Shown: positions 47,250 through 55,973, counted from the first letter of the stretch. The stretch: DNA of 64,000 nucleotides from Martelella limonii (GCF_013344475.1 NZ_JABUOU010000002.1:372001-436000), one strand, 5' to 3'. The notes: a model not told the origin generated them from the letters alone. Made by a program: numbers and translations.

Positions 47250-47411
47250 GGGGCTTACTTCGATTGATGGATAAAAGACGCGCGGGCTTTAGCACGGTTT
47301 TCTGTCGATGTGCACCTGCTTTTGGAAAAGCCATCCCGGTGCCGTCCGCGAACGGACCGGCCGCCCGGTCATGCGGCGCGCAGCGTACGCCGGTAGAGGC
47401 GGCGGGCTTTT

Positions 47412-47780
47412 TCACCGCGCTGCAGGCGTTCCCTGATGAAACCGCATACGCCAGTTTCCGTCGATCCTCTGCCAGAGAGAGCTGCGGTTGCAATGGGCCG
47501 TTGTCGAACCGTCGGGAAACCGGTGGAATGATCGATAGGTCAGCAGCGCCGCATCATCGCTGATCGCATAGAGCTGATAGCTGTCGCTTTCCACCGTATG
47601 GTCGTTCTCTTCCTCTGCTTGAAGCGCTGCGAGTATCGCCACCCTGTCGAAGCGCCTTCCCGAACTGCCGAATTCGGTGAAGTCTTCGGAAAGAAGGGCT
47701 GCGAGTCTTGTGGAATCGCGTCGGATATCCGGTTGATGAAGCGCGGTTTCCAACGCTTTCAGCTGCACGATCTCAGGCAT
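47412..47780 (-). CDS. DUF4440/NTF2-like protein
   Basis: A 122-residue cytosolic protein with the NTF2-like cone fold of DUF4440: LETALHQPDIRRDSTRLAALLSEDFTEFGSSGR, then DDAALLTYRSFHR, and the C-terminal WQRIDGNWRMRFHQGTP. Members include steroid isomerase-like and lumazine-binding-like proteins without known function. It lies 89 bp downstream of the alpha/beta hydrolase, after a terminator. Confidence 0.82.
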   Translation of the reverse strand: MPEIVQLKALETALHQPDIRRDSTRLAALLSEDFTEFGSSGRRFDRVAILAALQAEEENDHTVESDSYQLYAISDDAALLTYRSFHRFPDGSTTAHCNRSSLWQRIDGNWRMRFHQGTPAAR

Positions 47781-47814
47781 GTGCTTGCTCCATGGTTCGT
47801 ATTGATCCTCACCA

Positions 47815-47843
47815 AAACGAAAACGGCCGGGTCATCCCCGGCC
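47815..47843 (-). terminator. Intrinsic terminator of the YcjY-like hydrolase gene
   Basis: On the minus strand, GGCCGGG and CCCGGCC form a stem around a short loop, followed by GTTTTCGTTTT. It is 25 bp past the hydrolase stop codon. Confidence 0.8.
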
Positions 47844-47868
47844 ATTTCAAGCGTCATTGCGTCGGCAA

Positions 47869-48546
47869 TTACCTGATCCGCTTCGGCGCGGGTTCCGGCA
47901 CGAGTTCGCCATCGAGGCGGCGGTCGAGATAGTCCTCGCATTCGCCCAGAAGCTCTTCATTCTTGCCGGAGAAGAAGTGGTTGGCACCCGTCACCGTCTT
48001 CTGGGTGATCAGGATGCCCTTCTGGGTCTTCAGCTTTTCAACCAGGCCGTTGACATCGCGCGGCGGAGCCACCTTGTCGGCATCGCCGTGGATGATGAGG
48101 CCGGAGGAAGGGCAGGGCGCGAGGAACGAGAAATCGTAAATGTTGGGCTGAGGGGCGATCGACATGAAGCCCTCGATCTCCGGACGGCGCATCAGAAGCT
48201 GCATGCCGATCCACGAGCCGAACGAATAGCCGGCGACCCAGCAGGTCTTGGAATCGGGATGCAGGCTCTGCACCCAGTCAAGCGCTGCTGCCGCATCCGA
48301 CAATTCGCCGGAGCCGTGGTCGAACTCGCCCTGGCTGCGGCCGATGCCGCGGAAATTGAAGCGCAGCGTTGTGAATCCGCGCTTCTGGAACATGTAGAAG
48401 AGTTCGTAGACAATCGGGTTGTTCATGGTGCCGCCGAAGCGGGGGTGCGGATGCAGCACGATCGCGATCGGCGCATTCTTTTCCTTGGATGGCTGGTAAC
48501 GGCCTTCAAGGCGACCGGCCGGTCCGTTGAAAATCACTTCAGGCAT
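47869..48546 (-). CDS. Alpha/beta hydrolase
   Basis: A 225-residue alpha/beta hydrolase of the group that opens FNGPAGRLEGRYQ. It has IVLHPHPRFGGTMNN, RFNFRGIGRSQG, the nucleophile elbow GYSFGSW (about residue 109), the HGDADKV acid loop and the GANHFF catalytic His. It is divergent from the cysteine desulfurase, a neighbourhood seen in other rhizobia. Its substrate is unknown. ATG 48546 is used. Confidence 0.87.
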   Translation of the reverse strand: MPEVIFNGPAGRLEGRYQPSKEKNAPIAIVLHPHPRFGGTMNNPIVYELFYMFQKRGFTTLRFNFRGIGRSQGEFDHGSGELSDAAAALDWVQSLHPDSKTCWVAGYSFGSWIGMQLLMRRPEIEGFMSIAPQPNIYDFSFLAPCPSSGLIIHGDADKVAPPRDVNGLVEKLKTQKGILITQKTVTGANHFFSGKNEELLGECEDYLDRRLDGELVPEPAPKRIR

Positions 48547-48605
48547 TGGCTCTCCGGAATTCTGGGGTTCGAATTTTTCGTCTGTTTGCGCGCGTCACGT
48601 TGACT

Positions 48606-48620
48606 TGACTCAATCGGTCA
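48606..48620. promoter_or_regulatory. Candidate IRO (RirA) box upstream of the suf cluster
   Basis: TGA-N9-TCA matches the core of the rhizobial iron-responsive operator bound by RirA. The match is short and could occur by chance about once in several kilobases. Its value comes from the Irr-type box 17 bp away and the Fe-S genes that follow. Confidence 0.4.
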
Positions 48621-48636
48621 TATTTTTTACAAACAG

Positions 48637-48653
48637 TTTAGAACCATTCGAAA
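48637..48653. promoter_or_regulatory. Candidate ICE (Irr) box upstream of the suf cluster
   Basis: TTTAGAA-CCA-TTCGAAA differs by one base from the iron control element TTTAGAA-N3-TTCTAAA that Irr binds in Rhizobiales. It is centred about 108 bp before the cysteine desulfurase start. Irr acts under iron limitation, and suf operons are known Irr targets in this order. The dyad is 17 bp, so chance is unlikely. Confidence 0.65.
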
Positions 48654-48752
48654 ATAAGCTATCGTCTGTTCTGCGGTCCAAATAGGGCAAGCCACTGGTG
48701 AATTTCAAGGAAAATACGCCTGCCGCAGATATCGGACAGGTAATTTGAGACA

Positions 48753-49916
48753 ATGACCAACGCCGAACGGATTTATCTCGACTGGAATGCGACCGCGCCG
48801 CTTCTGCCTGAAGCGCGCACGGCGCTGCTGGATGGCCTCGCTTTGCAGGGCAATGCCTCTTCCGTCCATCGCGAGGGGCGGGCAGCGCGTGCGGCCATTG
48901 ATGCGGCGCGCCGCCAGGTGGCAGAGTTCGTTGGCGCTGATGCGGCCCATGTCTTCTTTTCGGCAGGGGCGACGGAATCCGCAAACCATGTGCTGACGCC
49001 GGACTTCCGGATGGGGCGCAGCGCCGTTCGTCTCGGCGGACTTTTCGTCTCTGCAATCGAACATCCCGCCGTCCGCGAAGGCGGCCGCTTTGACGCGCGC
49101 CAGGAAGTACCGGTGGGCCCGGATGGCATTGTCAGGCTTGATGCGCTTGAGGCAATGCTTGCCACGCATGATCGCTCGGCCGGCCCCGCGATGGTCGCCA
49201 TCATGGCAGCCAACAGCGAGACCGGCATCATCCAGCCGGTGGCTGAAGCCGCGCGCATTGTCCATGCCCATGGCGGGCTCATCGTGGTCGATGCGGTTCA
49301 GGCCGTCGGGCGCCTGCCCGTTTCGATTGAGGCGCTTGGTGCCGATTTCCTGATCTTGTCGTCGCACAAGATCGGCGGACCCAAGGGCGTCGGGGCGCTG
49401 GTCACACGCGGAGAGACGCTGATGCCCGCGCCGTTGATCCGTGGCGGCGGACATGAAAAGGGGCATCGGTCTGGCACGGAGAACATCGCCGGCATCATGG
49501 GCTTTGGCGCAGCGTCCGCTTTCGCCTCGCGCGATCCTGCCGAACGCAATGGCCGCATCGAGGCCTTGCGCACCCGGCTCGAAGCAGGCATGCGGGCGGC
49601 GGCAGCGGATGTGGTGATCATCGGCGAAGGCGGGCCGCGCCTGCCCAATACAACGTGCTTCATGCTGCCGGCGCTGAAGGCCGAAACCGGTCAGATCGCG
49701 TTCGATCTGGAAGGCATCGCGCTTTCCGCAGGCTCTGCCTGTTCCTCCGGCAAGGTTGGCGAAAGCCACGTGCTGAAGGCGATGGGGCTTGATCCGCGGC
49801 TTGGCGCCTTGCGTATCTCGCTGGGCTGGGAAACGGATGAAGCTTCGGTCGATAGGGCGATTGCGGCCTTCGCCCGGATCGCGGCGCGGCGAAGATTGCC
49901 GGTTGCTGCTGTATGA
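48753..49916 (+). CDS. Cysteine desulfurase, NifS/IscS-like
   Basis: PLP enzyme that releases sulfur from cysteine for Fe-S assembly. The 387-residue class V aminotransferase fold starts YLDWNATAPLLPEAR. The PLP lysine lies in LSSHKIGGPKG (about residue 206) and the catalytic Cys loop is SAGSACSSGKVGES (Cys about 330), a group I type. It heads the suf cluster, and a second desulfurase (SufS) occurs later, so the cell has two. ATG 48753 is used; no iscR gene is next to it, unlike many relatives. Confidence 0.93.
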   Translation: MTNAERIYLDWNATAPLLPEARTALLDGLALQGNASSVHREGRAARAAIDAARRQVAEFVGADAAHVFFSAGATESANHVLTPDFRMGRSAVRLGGLFVSAIEHPAVREGGRFDARQEVPVGPDGIVRLDALEAMLATHDRSAGPAMVAIMAANSETGIIQPVAEAARIVHAHGGLIVVDAVQAVGRLPVSIEALGADFLILSSHKIGGPKGVGALVTRGETLMPAPLIRGGGHEKGHRSGTENIAGIMGFGAASAFASRDPAERNGRIEALRTRLEAGMRAAAADVVIIGEGGPRLPNTTCFMLPALKAETGQIAFDLEGIALSAGSACSSGKVGESHVLKAMGLDPRLGALRISLGWETDEASVDRAIAAFARIAARRRLPVAAV

Positions 49917-50004
49917 ATAATTGATGAATGACAGGCCGCGCGGGGTGTAAATGCTGCGCAGTCTGATTAAATAGAGCGGTGAACCCGCTTGGGAATGCGA
50001 ACCG

Positions 50005-50021
50005 CCGGACCTTGAATCCGG
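50005..50021 (+). promoter_or_regulatory. Leader hairpin of sufB (loop CCTTGAA)
   Basis: CCGGA-CCTTGAA-TCCGG, a 5-bp stem with a 7-nt loop, 7 nt before the GGAG Shine-Dalgarno of sufB. The same loop and position recur before sufA at 56791-56807, with the closing A-T pair replaced by G-C. This suggests a selected RNA or DNA element rather than chance. Confidence 0.55.
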
Positions 50022-50039
50022 TTAGAGTGGAGTGACAAT

Positions 50040-51527
50040 ATGGTTGCCGTAAAAGAGACCGTCGATCAGGTCGCCGAGATCGATGTCGATCAGTACAAAT
50101 ACGGTTTTGAGACGATGATCGAAGTGGACAAGGCGCCCAAGGGCCTGTCCGAGGATATCATACGTTTCATCTCCCACAAGAAATCCGAACCGGAATGGAT
50201 GCTGGAATGGCGTCTTGAGGCCTATCGCCGCTGGCTCACCATGGAAGAGCCGAGCTGGGCGCGGGTGAATTATCCGAAGATCGATTTCAACGACATCTAT
50301 TACTACGCCGCGCCGAAATCCTTCACCGGCCCGAAGACGCTGGACGAGGTCGATCCGGAACTGCTGGCAACCTATGCTAAGCTCGGCATTCCGCTGCAGG
50401 AGCAGGAAATTCTTGCCGGCGTCGAAGACAAGCAGCACCAGCCCAAGAGCCGCGTTGCCGTCGATGCCGTGTTCGATTCCGTTTCCGTCGTCACCACCTT
50501 CAAGAAGGAACTTGCCAAGGCCGGCGTGATCTTCATGTCGATCTCCGAGGCGATCCGCGAGTATCCGGAACTGGTTCAGAAATATCTGTTCTCGGTTGTG
50601 CCGCGCGGAGACAATTACTATGCGGCGCTGAATGCCGCCGTGTTCACCGATGGCTCGTTTGTCTACATCCCCAAGGGCGTGCGTTGCCCCATGGAGCTGT
50701 CGACCTATTTCCGCATCAACGAGAAGAACACCGGCCAGTTCGAGCGCACGCTGATCATTGCCGAAGAAGGGTCTTACGTCTCCTATCTGGAAGGCTGCAC
50801 CGCGCCCCAGCGCGACGAGAACCAGCTGCACGCGGCCGTCGTCGAGCTGATCGCGATGGATGATGCCGAGATCAAGTATTCCACCGTCCAGAACTGGTTT
50901 CCGGGCGACAAGGAAGGCAAGGGCGGCATCTACAACTTCGTCACCAAGCGCGGCGATTGCCGTGGCGCCAATTCGAAGATCTCGTGGACGCAGGTCGAAA
51001 CCGGTTCGGCGATCACCTGGAAATATCCGTCCTGCCTGCTGCGCGGCGACAATTCGCGCGGCGAGTTCTATTCGATCGCGGTCTCCAACGGCCATCAGCA
51101 GATCGACAGCGGCACCAAGATGATCCACCTCGGCAAGAACACATCGAGCCGGATCATCTCCAAGGGTATTTCGGCGGGCGTTTCCAATAACACCTATCGC
51201 GGCCAGGTCTCGGCCCACCGCAAGGCGGAAAACGCGCGCAACTTCACCCAGTGCGACAGCTTGCTGATCGGCGACAAGTGCGGCGCTCACACCGTGCCCT
51301 ATATCGAGGCCGGCAATTCATCCGCCCGCTTCGAGCACGAGGCCACCACCTCTAAGATTTCCGAGGACCAGCTGTTCTACTGCATGCAGCGCGGCATCCC
51401 TGAAGAAGAGGCGATCGCGCTGATCGTCAATGGCTTCGTGCGCGAGGTCATTCAGGAGCTGCCGATGGAATTCGCGGTCGAGGCCCAGAAGCTGATCGGG
51501 ATTTCGCTGGAAGGGAGCGTTGGGTAG
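50040..51527 (+). CDS. sufB: Fe-S cluster assembly protein SufB
   Basis: Scaffold subunit of the SufBC2D complex, where Fe-S clusters are built. The 495-residue protein is full length, with [20 protein letters not shown] near the start, [43 protein letters not shown], and [12 protein letters not shown]. The C-terminal [23 protein letters not shown] is typical. The GGAG at 50029 lies 7 nt before ATG 50040. The following sufC begins about 800 bp later, an unusually wide gap filled by repeats and a nuclease gene. Confidence 0.98.
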   Translation: MVAVKETVDQVAEIDVDQYKYGFETMIEVDKAPKGLSEDIIRFISHKKSEPEWMLEWRLEAYRRWLTMEEPSWARVNYPKIDFNDIYYYAAPKSFTGPKTLDEVDPELLATYAKLGIPLQEQEILAGVEDKQHQPKSRVAVDAVFDSVSVVTTFKKELAKAGVIFMSISEAIREYPELVQKYLFSVVPRGDNYYAALNAAVFTDGSFVYIPKGVRCPMELSTYFRINEKNTGQFERTLIIAEEGSYVSYLEGCTAPQRDENQLHAAVVELIAMDDAEIKYSTVQNWFPGDKEGKGGIYNFVTKRGDCRGANSKISWTQVETGSAITWKYPSCLLRGDNSRGEFYSIAVSNGHQQIDSGTKMIHLGKNTSSRIISKGISAGVSNNTYRGQVSAHRKAENARNFTQCDSLLIGDKCGAHTVPYIEAGNSSARFEHEATTSKISEDQLFYCMQRGIPEEEAIALIVNGFVREVIQELPMEFAVEAQKLIGISLEGSVG

Positions 51528-51539
51528 CCACTCTTTCAG

Positions 51540-51693
51540 CCGTCATCCTCGGGCTTGACCCGAGGATCCAACCACCGGGCCGGGAATGAAGCGTGAGTTT
51601 GTTCGAGCGAGGACTGGCAAAGCTGAATGGTACCCGAAACGCCGTTCGTATGGAGACGTGATTAGATCCTCGGGACAAGCCCGAGGATGTCGA
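51540..51693. repeat. 154-bp palindromic repeat, copy A
   Basis: First of three 154-bp copies in the window (A, B, C), all aligned without gaps. The left half (CGTCATCCTCGGGCTTGACC and the following CCGAGGATCCAACCACCGGG) matches copy C. The right end (from 51661, GATCCTCGGGACAAGCCCGA) matches copy B. The two ends are therefore imperfectly complementary, so A looks like a recombinant or decayed copy. It begins 12 bp after the sufB stop codon. Confidence 0.85.
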
Positions 51694-51712
51694 GCGGAGA
51701 GGTGGACGTGCG

Positions 51713-52054
51713 ATGACAGGCTATGTCTACATGATGTCGGACAAGCCGCGCGGCGTAATATACACCGGCGTCACGAGCGACATTCATGGACGGGTCTTTG
51801 AGCACAGAAACGAAACGCACGAAGGGTTTACGTCGAAATATAGGGTGAAAAATCTGGTCTGGTTTGAACTGCACCCGAACATCGTGCTGGCAATTCAGCG
51901 GGAGAAGTCCCTGAAACGGTATCGACGAGACTGGAAGATCGGGCTTGTTGAAGAGTTGAATCCGAACTGGCTGGATTTGTTCGAGCGCATTGATGAAATC
52001 GAGAATGTTTACAAACCGCATCCTGGGATGCGGAAGTATGGAGACTACAGCTGA
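51713..52054 (+). CDS. GIY-YIG nuclease family protein
   Basis: A 113-residue single-domain nuclease of the YhbQ/UPF0213-like group. GYVYMMS supplies the first tyrosine, VIYTGVTSDIHGRVFEHR the YIG equivalent and the catalytic Arg (about residue 27), and IQREKSLKRYRRDWK the catalytic Glu (about residue 68). There is no DNA-binding domain. Base composition is lower in GC than its neighbours and codon use is unlike them, suggesting transfer. It starts 20 bp after one 154-bp repeat and ends 57 bp before another, between sufB and sufC. Confidence 0.9.
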   Translation: MTGYVYMMSDKPRGVIYTGVTSDIHGRVFEHRNETHEGFTSKYRVKNLVWFELHPNIVLAIQREKSLKRYRRDWKIGLVEELNPNWLDLFERIDEIENVYKPHPGMRKYGDYS

Positions 52055-52111
52055 ACGAGCGACGTCGCTGCGCAGACAATGTCAGTTTTGACAACACCGG
52101 CCCACCCTCAG

Positions 52112-52265
52112 GCGTCATCCTCGGGCTTGTCCCGAGGATCTAACCACCGGGCAGAGGATGAGACGTTGGTTTGTTCGAGTGAGGACTGGCAAGGCAGAGT
52201 GCGACCCGACACTTCGCTCGTGTTGAGACGTGATTAGATCCTCGGGACAAGCCCGAGGATGACGC
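52112..52265. repeat. 154-bp palindromic repeat, copy B
   Basis: The best preserved copy. Its first 31 bases, beginning GCGTCATCCTCGGGCTTGTC, are the exact reverse complement of its last 31, giving perfect terminal inverted repeats. Each terminus is itself a palindrome (CTCGGGCTTGTCCCGAG with a short centre). The core, about 90 bp, is similar to A and C with no gaps. It lies 58 bp before the sufC start. Confidence 0.9.
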
Positions 52266-52323
52266 AGAGAATAAAAGGGGCCCGAGCGATATCGCCGCCG
52301 CCGCTGACGGAAGGAAACGAAAG

Positions 52324-53079
52324 ATGCTTGAGATCAAGAACCTGCACGCACGCATTGCCGAGGATGGCACCGAGATCATTCGCGGGCTGAACCTGACCAT
52401 TCAGGATGGCGAAGTGGCGGCGATCATGGGCCCGAACGGTTCGGGCAAGTCGACGCTGTCCTATATCCTTGCCGGCCGCGAGGATTACGAGGTCACCGAA
52501 GGCGAGGTGCTGTTCAACGGCGAGAACATTCTGGAGCTCGATGCCGCCGAGCGCGCGGCCAAGGGGCTGTTCCTGGCCTTCCAGTATCCGGTCGAAATTC
52601 CGGGCGTTGCCACCATGCAGTTCCTGAAGGTCGCGATCAACGAGCAGCGCAAGGCGCGTGGCGAGGAAGAGCTTTCGACGCCGGACTTCATCCGCAAGGT
52701 GCGCGAAGGCGCTGCCGAACTGAAGATCGACTACGAGATGCTGAAGCGCCCGCTCAATGTCGGCTTTTCCGGCGGCGAGAAGAAGCGCGCGGAAATCCTG
52801 CAGATGTCGCTCCTGGAGCCGAAGCTCTGCGTGATGGACGAGACTGACTCGGGCCTCGATATCGACGCGCTGAAGATCGTTGCCGACGGCGTCAATGCGT
52901 TGAGAGCCCCCGATCGCTCCGTGATGGTGATCACCCACTATCAGCGCCTGCTCGACTACATCGTTCCGGATACCGTCCACGTGCTCTACAAGGGCCAGAT
53001 CATCAAGACCGGCGGCAAGGAACTTGCCCACGAACTCGAAGCCAATGGCTATGCCGATATCATCGGCGAGGCAGCCTGA
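52324..53079 (+). CDS. sufC: Fe-S cluster assembly ATPase SufC
   Basis: ABC-type ATPase of SufBC2D. The 251-residue protein has Walker A GPNGSGKSTLSY (about residues 35-46), the ABC signature FSGGEKKR and Walker B with switch LCVMDETDSGLDID (about 170-183). ATG 52324 follows GGAAGGAAACGAAAG. Nearest upstream sequence is repeat copy B rather than sufB. Confidence 0.98.
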   Translation: MLEIKNLHARIAEDGTEIIRGLNLTIQDGEVAAIMGPNGSGKSTLSYILAGREDYEVTEGEVLFNGENILELDAAERAAKGLFLAFQYPVEIPGVATMQFLKVAINEQRKARGEEELSTPDFIRKVREGAAELKIDYEMLKRPLNVGFSGGEKKRAEILQMSLLEPKLCVMDETDSGLDIDALKIVADGVNALRAPDRSVMVITHYQRLLDYIVPDTVHVLYKGQIIKTGGKELAHELEANGYADIIGEAA

Positions 53080-53091
53080 GGCGGGAGCGCG

Positions 53092-54360
53092 ATGATGAAC
53101 ATGCAAAACAAGATAACGCTGACGGCCGCCGAGGAAGCGCTGCTCGCCTCCTTCGGCAGGCTTTCCGGATCGTTGCCCGGTAATGCCGATGTGACGATGG
53201 AACGCGATCGGCTGGCCGGTGACATCCGCAACAAGGGTCTGCCGACGCGCCGCATCGAGGCGTGGCACTACACCGACCTGCGCAACCTGCTCCGCACGGT
53301 GCCGGACGATAGCGGCGAGGCGGTCAATCCGGTCAAGGCGCTGCTGGAAGGCAGCGAGGTTCTCCAACTGGTGCAGGGCCGCGCCAGCGATGCCGACGAC
53401 ATCGATGGCGTTGCCGTTTCGAAAGTCTCGGACGCGCTTGCCGATGGCGATCAGTCGGTGCGCTTCCCGCTGTCGCATGAACATGATGCGATCGGCCGCA
53501 TCAACGGTGCACTCGTCAGTGACGGTTTCATTCTGGATATCGCGGAGACGCTTGCCGCGCCGATCGAGTTGCAGGCCGTTCATGGTGGTGGCCAGGTGCA
53601 TACCCGCAACCGCCTCACCTTTGCCGAGGGCGTGACCGGCACGGTAATCGAGCGCCATATCGCGCCCGATGGCGATGCCGCGCTGGTGAGCAATCTGACG
53701 GCGATCTCGCTCGGCAAGGATGCCGAGGTCACGTATGTTGTGATGCAGCAGCAGGGCGTGGAAGACATCCATCTCGGCAAGCTGAAGATCGAGCTTGGCG
53801 AAAACGCAAAGCTCAAGCTTCTGATCGTCAATGCCGGCGGAAAGCTGGTGCGCCACGAAATCGATTGCACCGTCAAGGGCGAGGGCGCCGACCTGATGTT
53901 GCGCGGCGTCAATCTGCTCGGCGGCGAGACCCATACCGACATCACCTTCGATCTCGGCCATAACGTGGCGAACACCACGTCCACCGAGATCATCCGCAAT
54001 GTCGTGTTCGACAAGGCGCGCGGCGTCTTCCAGGGCCTGATCCGGGTTGCCCCCGATGCCCAGAAGACCGATGCCAAGATGTCGTGCAACACGCTGCTGA
54101 TGAGCGATTTCGCGTCGTTCCATGCCAAGCCCGAGCTCGAAATCTTCGCCGATGACGTGCAATGCGGCCATGGCGCGACGGTGACCGACCTTGACCCGAA
54201 CCATCTCTATTACCTGATGGCGCGCGGCATTCCGAAGAAGGTTGCCGAAGGCCTGCTGATCAACGCCTTCGTCGACGAAGTGGTCGAAGAACTCGAAAAC
54301 GAAGCGCTGACGGAAGCCGTCGAGGCGATCATCACGGACTGGCTCGACGGCCATGCGTGA
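53092..54360 (+). CDS. sufD: Fe-S cluster assembly protein SufD
   Basis: Partner of SufB in the scaffold complex; needed for iron delivery. The 422-residue protein shows TRRIEAWHYTDLRNLLR near the N-terminus and the beta-helix repeats, with NTTSTEIIRNVVFDKARGVFQG, HAKPELEIFADDVQCGHGATVTDLD and YYLMARGIPKKVAEGLLINAF. GGGAG lies upstream of the ATG 53092/53095 pair. Its last 8 bp overlap the VOC gene. Confidence 0.97.
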   Translation: MMNMQNKITLTAAEEALLASFGRLSGSLPGNADVTMERDRLAGDIRNKGLPTRRIEAWHYTDLRNLLRTVPDDSGEAVNPVKALLEGSEVLQLVQGRASDADDIDGVAVSKVSDALADGDQSVRFPLSHEHDAIGRINGALVSDGFILDIAETLAAPIELQAVHGGGQVHTRNRLTFAEGVTGTVIERHIAPDGDAALVSNLTAISLGKDAEVTYVVMQQQGVEDIHLGKLKIELGENAKLKLLIVNAGGKLVRHEIDCTVKGEGADLMLRGVNLLGGETHTDITFDLGHNVANTTSTEIIRNVVFDKARGVFQGLIRVAPDAQKTDAKMSCNTLLMSDFASFHAKPELEIFADDVQCGHGATVTDLDPNHLYYLMARGIPKKVAEGLLINAFVDEVVEELENEALTEAVEAIITDWLDGHA

Positions 54361-54745
54361 TCTGCCGGTCGGCCTCGATCATTGCGTCATCCATGTCTCG
54401 GACTGGGCACGGGCGCGCGACTTCTACACGAGAGTGATCGGGGCGACGGTGATCGGCGGGGCTGAAGGGCCATGTGCCTTCCGGCTCGGCCATCAGCAGC
54501 TCAATGTTCACGGCGCGGGCGTTAATGCCGCGCCGGTGGCGAAAATTCCGGTTCAGCCCGGCAACAGCGATCTCTGCTTTCGCTGGGATGGCCCGATCGC
54601 CGATGCGATCGCCCATCTGAAGGCGGAAGGCGTCGATGTGGAGCTTGGCCCGGTCAGCCGCAACGGAGCGGGCGGGAAAGGCGACAGCGTCTATTTCCGC
54701 GATCCGGACGGCTCATTGATGGAGTTCATCAGCTATGGACACTAA
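54353..54745 (+). CDS. VOC family (glyoxalase/dioxygenase-like) protein
   Basis: A 130-residue vicinal-oxygen-chelate protein. It opens GLDHCVIHVSDWARARDFYTRVIGA and ends VYFRDPDGSLMEFISYGH, with the metal ligands His and Glu in those two segments. It overlaps sufD by 8 bp and sufS by 11 bp, so it is translationally coupled to both and should be made in the same amounts. Relatives include fosfomycin-resistance and glyoxalase-like enzymes. A role in Fe-S assembly is not established. Confidence 0.9.
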   Translation: MRDLPVGLDHCVIHVSDWARARDFYTRVIGATVIGGAEGPCAFRLGHQQLNVHGAGVNAAPVAKIPVQPGNSDLCFRWDGPIADAIAHLKAEGVDVELGPVSRNGAGGKGDSVYFRDPDGSLMEFISYGH

Positions 54746-55973
54746 AGTTTCGACCTACGACGTCGACAAGATCCGGCAGGATTTCCCGATCCTGTCGCGC
54801 ACCGTCCATGACGGAAAGCCGCTGGTCTATCTCGACAATGGCGCCTCGGCGCAGAAGCCGAAGGCGGTCATCGACGCGATCACCAACGCCTATTCCAACG
54901 AATATGCGAATGTCCATCGCGGCCTGCATTTCCTTTCCAATGCCGCAACGGACGCCTATGAGGCGGCGCGCGAGAAGGTGCGCGCCTTCCTGAATGCCGG
55001 TTCACTCAACGAGGTGATCTTCACCCGCAACACCACCGAGGCGATCAACACGGTCGCCTATGGCTGGGCGATGGCGCATCTGAAGGAAGGCGACGAGATC
55101 GTCCTTTCGATCATGGAACACCACTCCAACATCGTTCCCTGGCACTTCCTGCGCGAACGCATGGGCGTGAAGATCGTCTGGGCGCCGGTGGATGACGATG
55201 GCGAGTTCCACATCGAGGACTTCGAGAAATGCCTGACGGACCGGACCAGGCTGGTCGCCATCACCCAGATGTCGAACGCGCTCGGCACCATTGTCGATGT
55301 GAAGGAAGTGACCCGGATCGCCCATGAGCGCGGCATTCCGGTTCTGGTCGATGGATCGCAGGGCGCCGTCCACATGCCTGTCGACGTCCGCGATATCGGC
55401 TGCGACTGGTATGTGATGACCGGTCACAAGCTTTACGGCCCCTCCGGCATCGGCGTGCTTTACGGCACTTATGACCGGCTGTCCGAGATGCGCCCGTTCC
55501 AGGGCGGCGGCGAGATGATCGCCGATGTGACGATGGAGGGCGTGACCTATGCCGATCCGCCGCACCGCTTCGAGGCGGGCACCCCGCCGATCGTCCAGGC
55601 TATTGGATTGGGCGCTGCCCTTGACTATATGCAAGGCATCGGCCGGTCGGCGATTGCGGCCCATGAGGCGGATCTGACGGCCTATGCCAAGGAACAGCTC
55701 GGCCACGTCAATGCGCTGCGGGTGATCGGCGATGCTCAGGCCAAGGGCAGTATCTTTTCCTTCGCGATCGAAGGTGTGCATGCCCACGACATTTCGACCA
55801 TCATCGACCGGCGCGGCGTCGCCGTTCGTGCCGGCACCCATTGCGCCCAGCCGCTTCTGACGCGTTTTGGCGTGACATCGACCTGCAGGGCCTCGTTCGG
55901 CCTTTACAATACCCGCGCGGAAGTGGACGCGCTGGTGGAAGCGCTGGATTATGCGCGCACTTTCTTTGCCTGA
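54735..55973 (+). CDS. sufS: Cysteine desulfurase SufS
   Basis: Supplies persulfide sulfur to SufBCD. The 412-residue group II desulfurase has IRQDFPILSRTVHDGKPLVYLDNGASAQKP, FTRNTTEAINTVAYGW, the PLP lysine in MTGHKLYGPSGIG (about residue 230) and the catalytic Cys in VRAGTHCAQPL (about 369). SufE or SufU, its usual sulfur acceptor, is not in this window. ATG 54735 lies inside the VOC gene. Confidence 0.97.
   Translation: MDTKVSTYDVDKIRQDFPILSRTVHDGKPLVYLDNGASAQKPKAVIDAITNAYSNEYANVHRGLHFLSNAATDAYEAAREKVRAFLNAGSLNEVIFTRNTTEAINTVAYGWAMAHLKEGDEIVLSIMEHHSNIVPWHFLRERMGVKIVWAPVDDDGEFHIEDFEKCLTDRTRLVAITQMSNALGTIVDVKEVTRIAHERGIPVLVDGSQGAVHMPVDVRDIGCDWYVMTGHKLYGPSGIGVLYGTYDRLSEMRPFQGGGEMIADVTMEGVTYADPPHRFEAGTPPIVQAIGLGAALDYMQGIGRSAIAAHEADLTAYAKEQLGHVNALRVIGDAQAKGSIFSFAIEGVHAHDISTIIDRRGVAVRAGTHCAQPLLTRFGVTSTCRASFGLYNTRAEVDALVEALDYARTFFA

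Larger units (their letters stand above)
51540..52265. mobile_element. Candidate composite element: GIY-YIG gene between two 154-bp repeats
   Basis: Two 154-bp elements (A and B) in the same orientation flank a lone nuclease gene and together fill the interval between sufB and sufC. The interior has visibly lower GC than the flanking suf genes. No target-site duplication was recognised. Treating the whole as one mobile unit is inference; it could also be two independent repeat insertions beside a resident gene. Confidence 0.45.

Noticed and set aside
51540-52265. CRISPR-like array formed by the repeats near sufB
   Set aside because: There are only two 154-bp units with a gene between them, no regular spacers, and no cas genes nearby.
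52234-54354. A 706-codon minus-strand open frame opposite sufC and sufD
   Set aside because: SufC and SufD motifs are complete on the plus strand. The antisense product has no recognisable domain.
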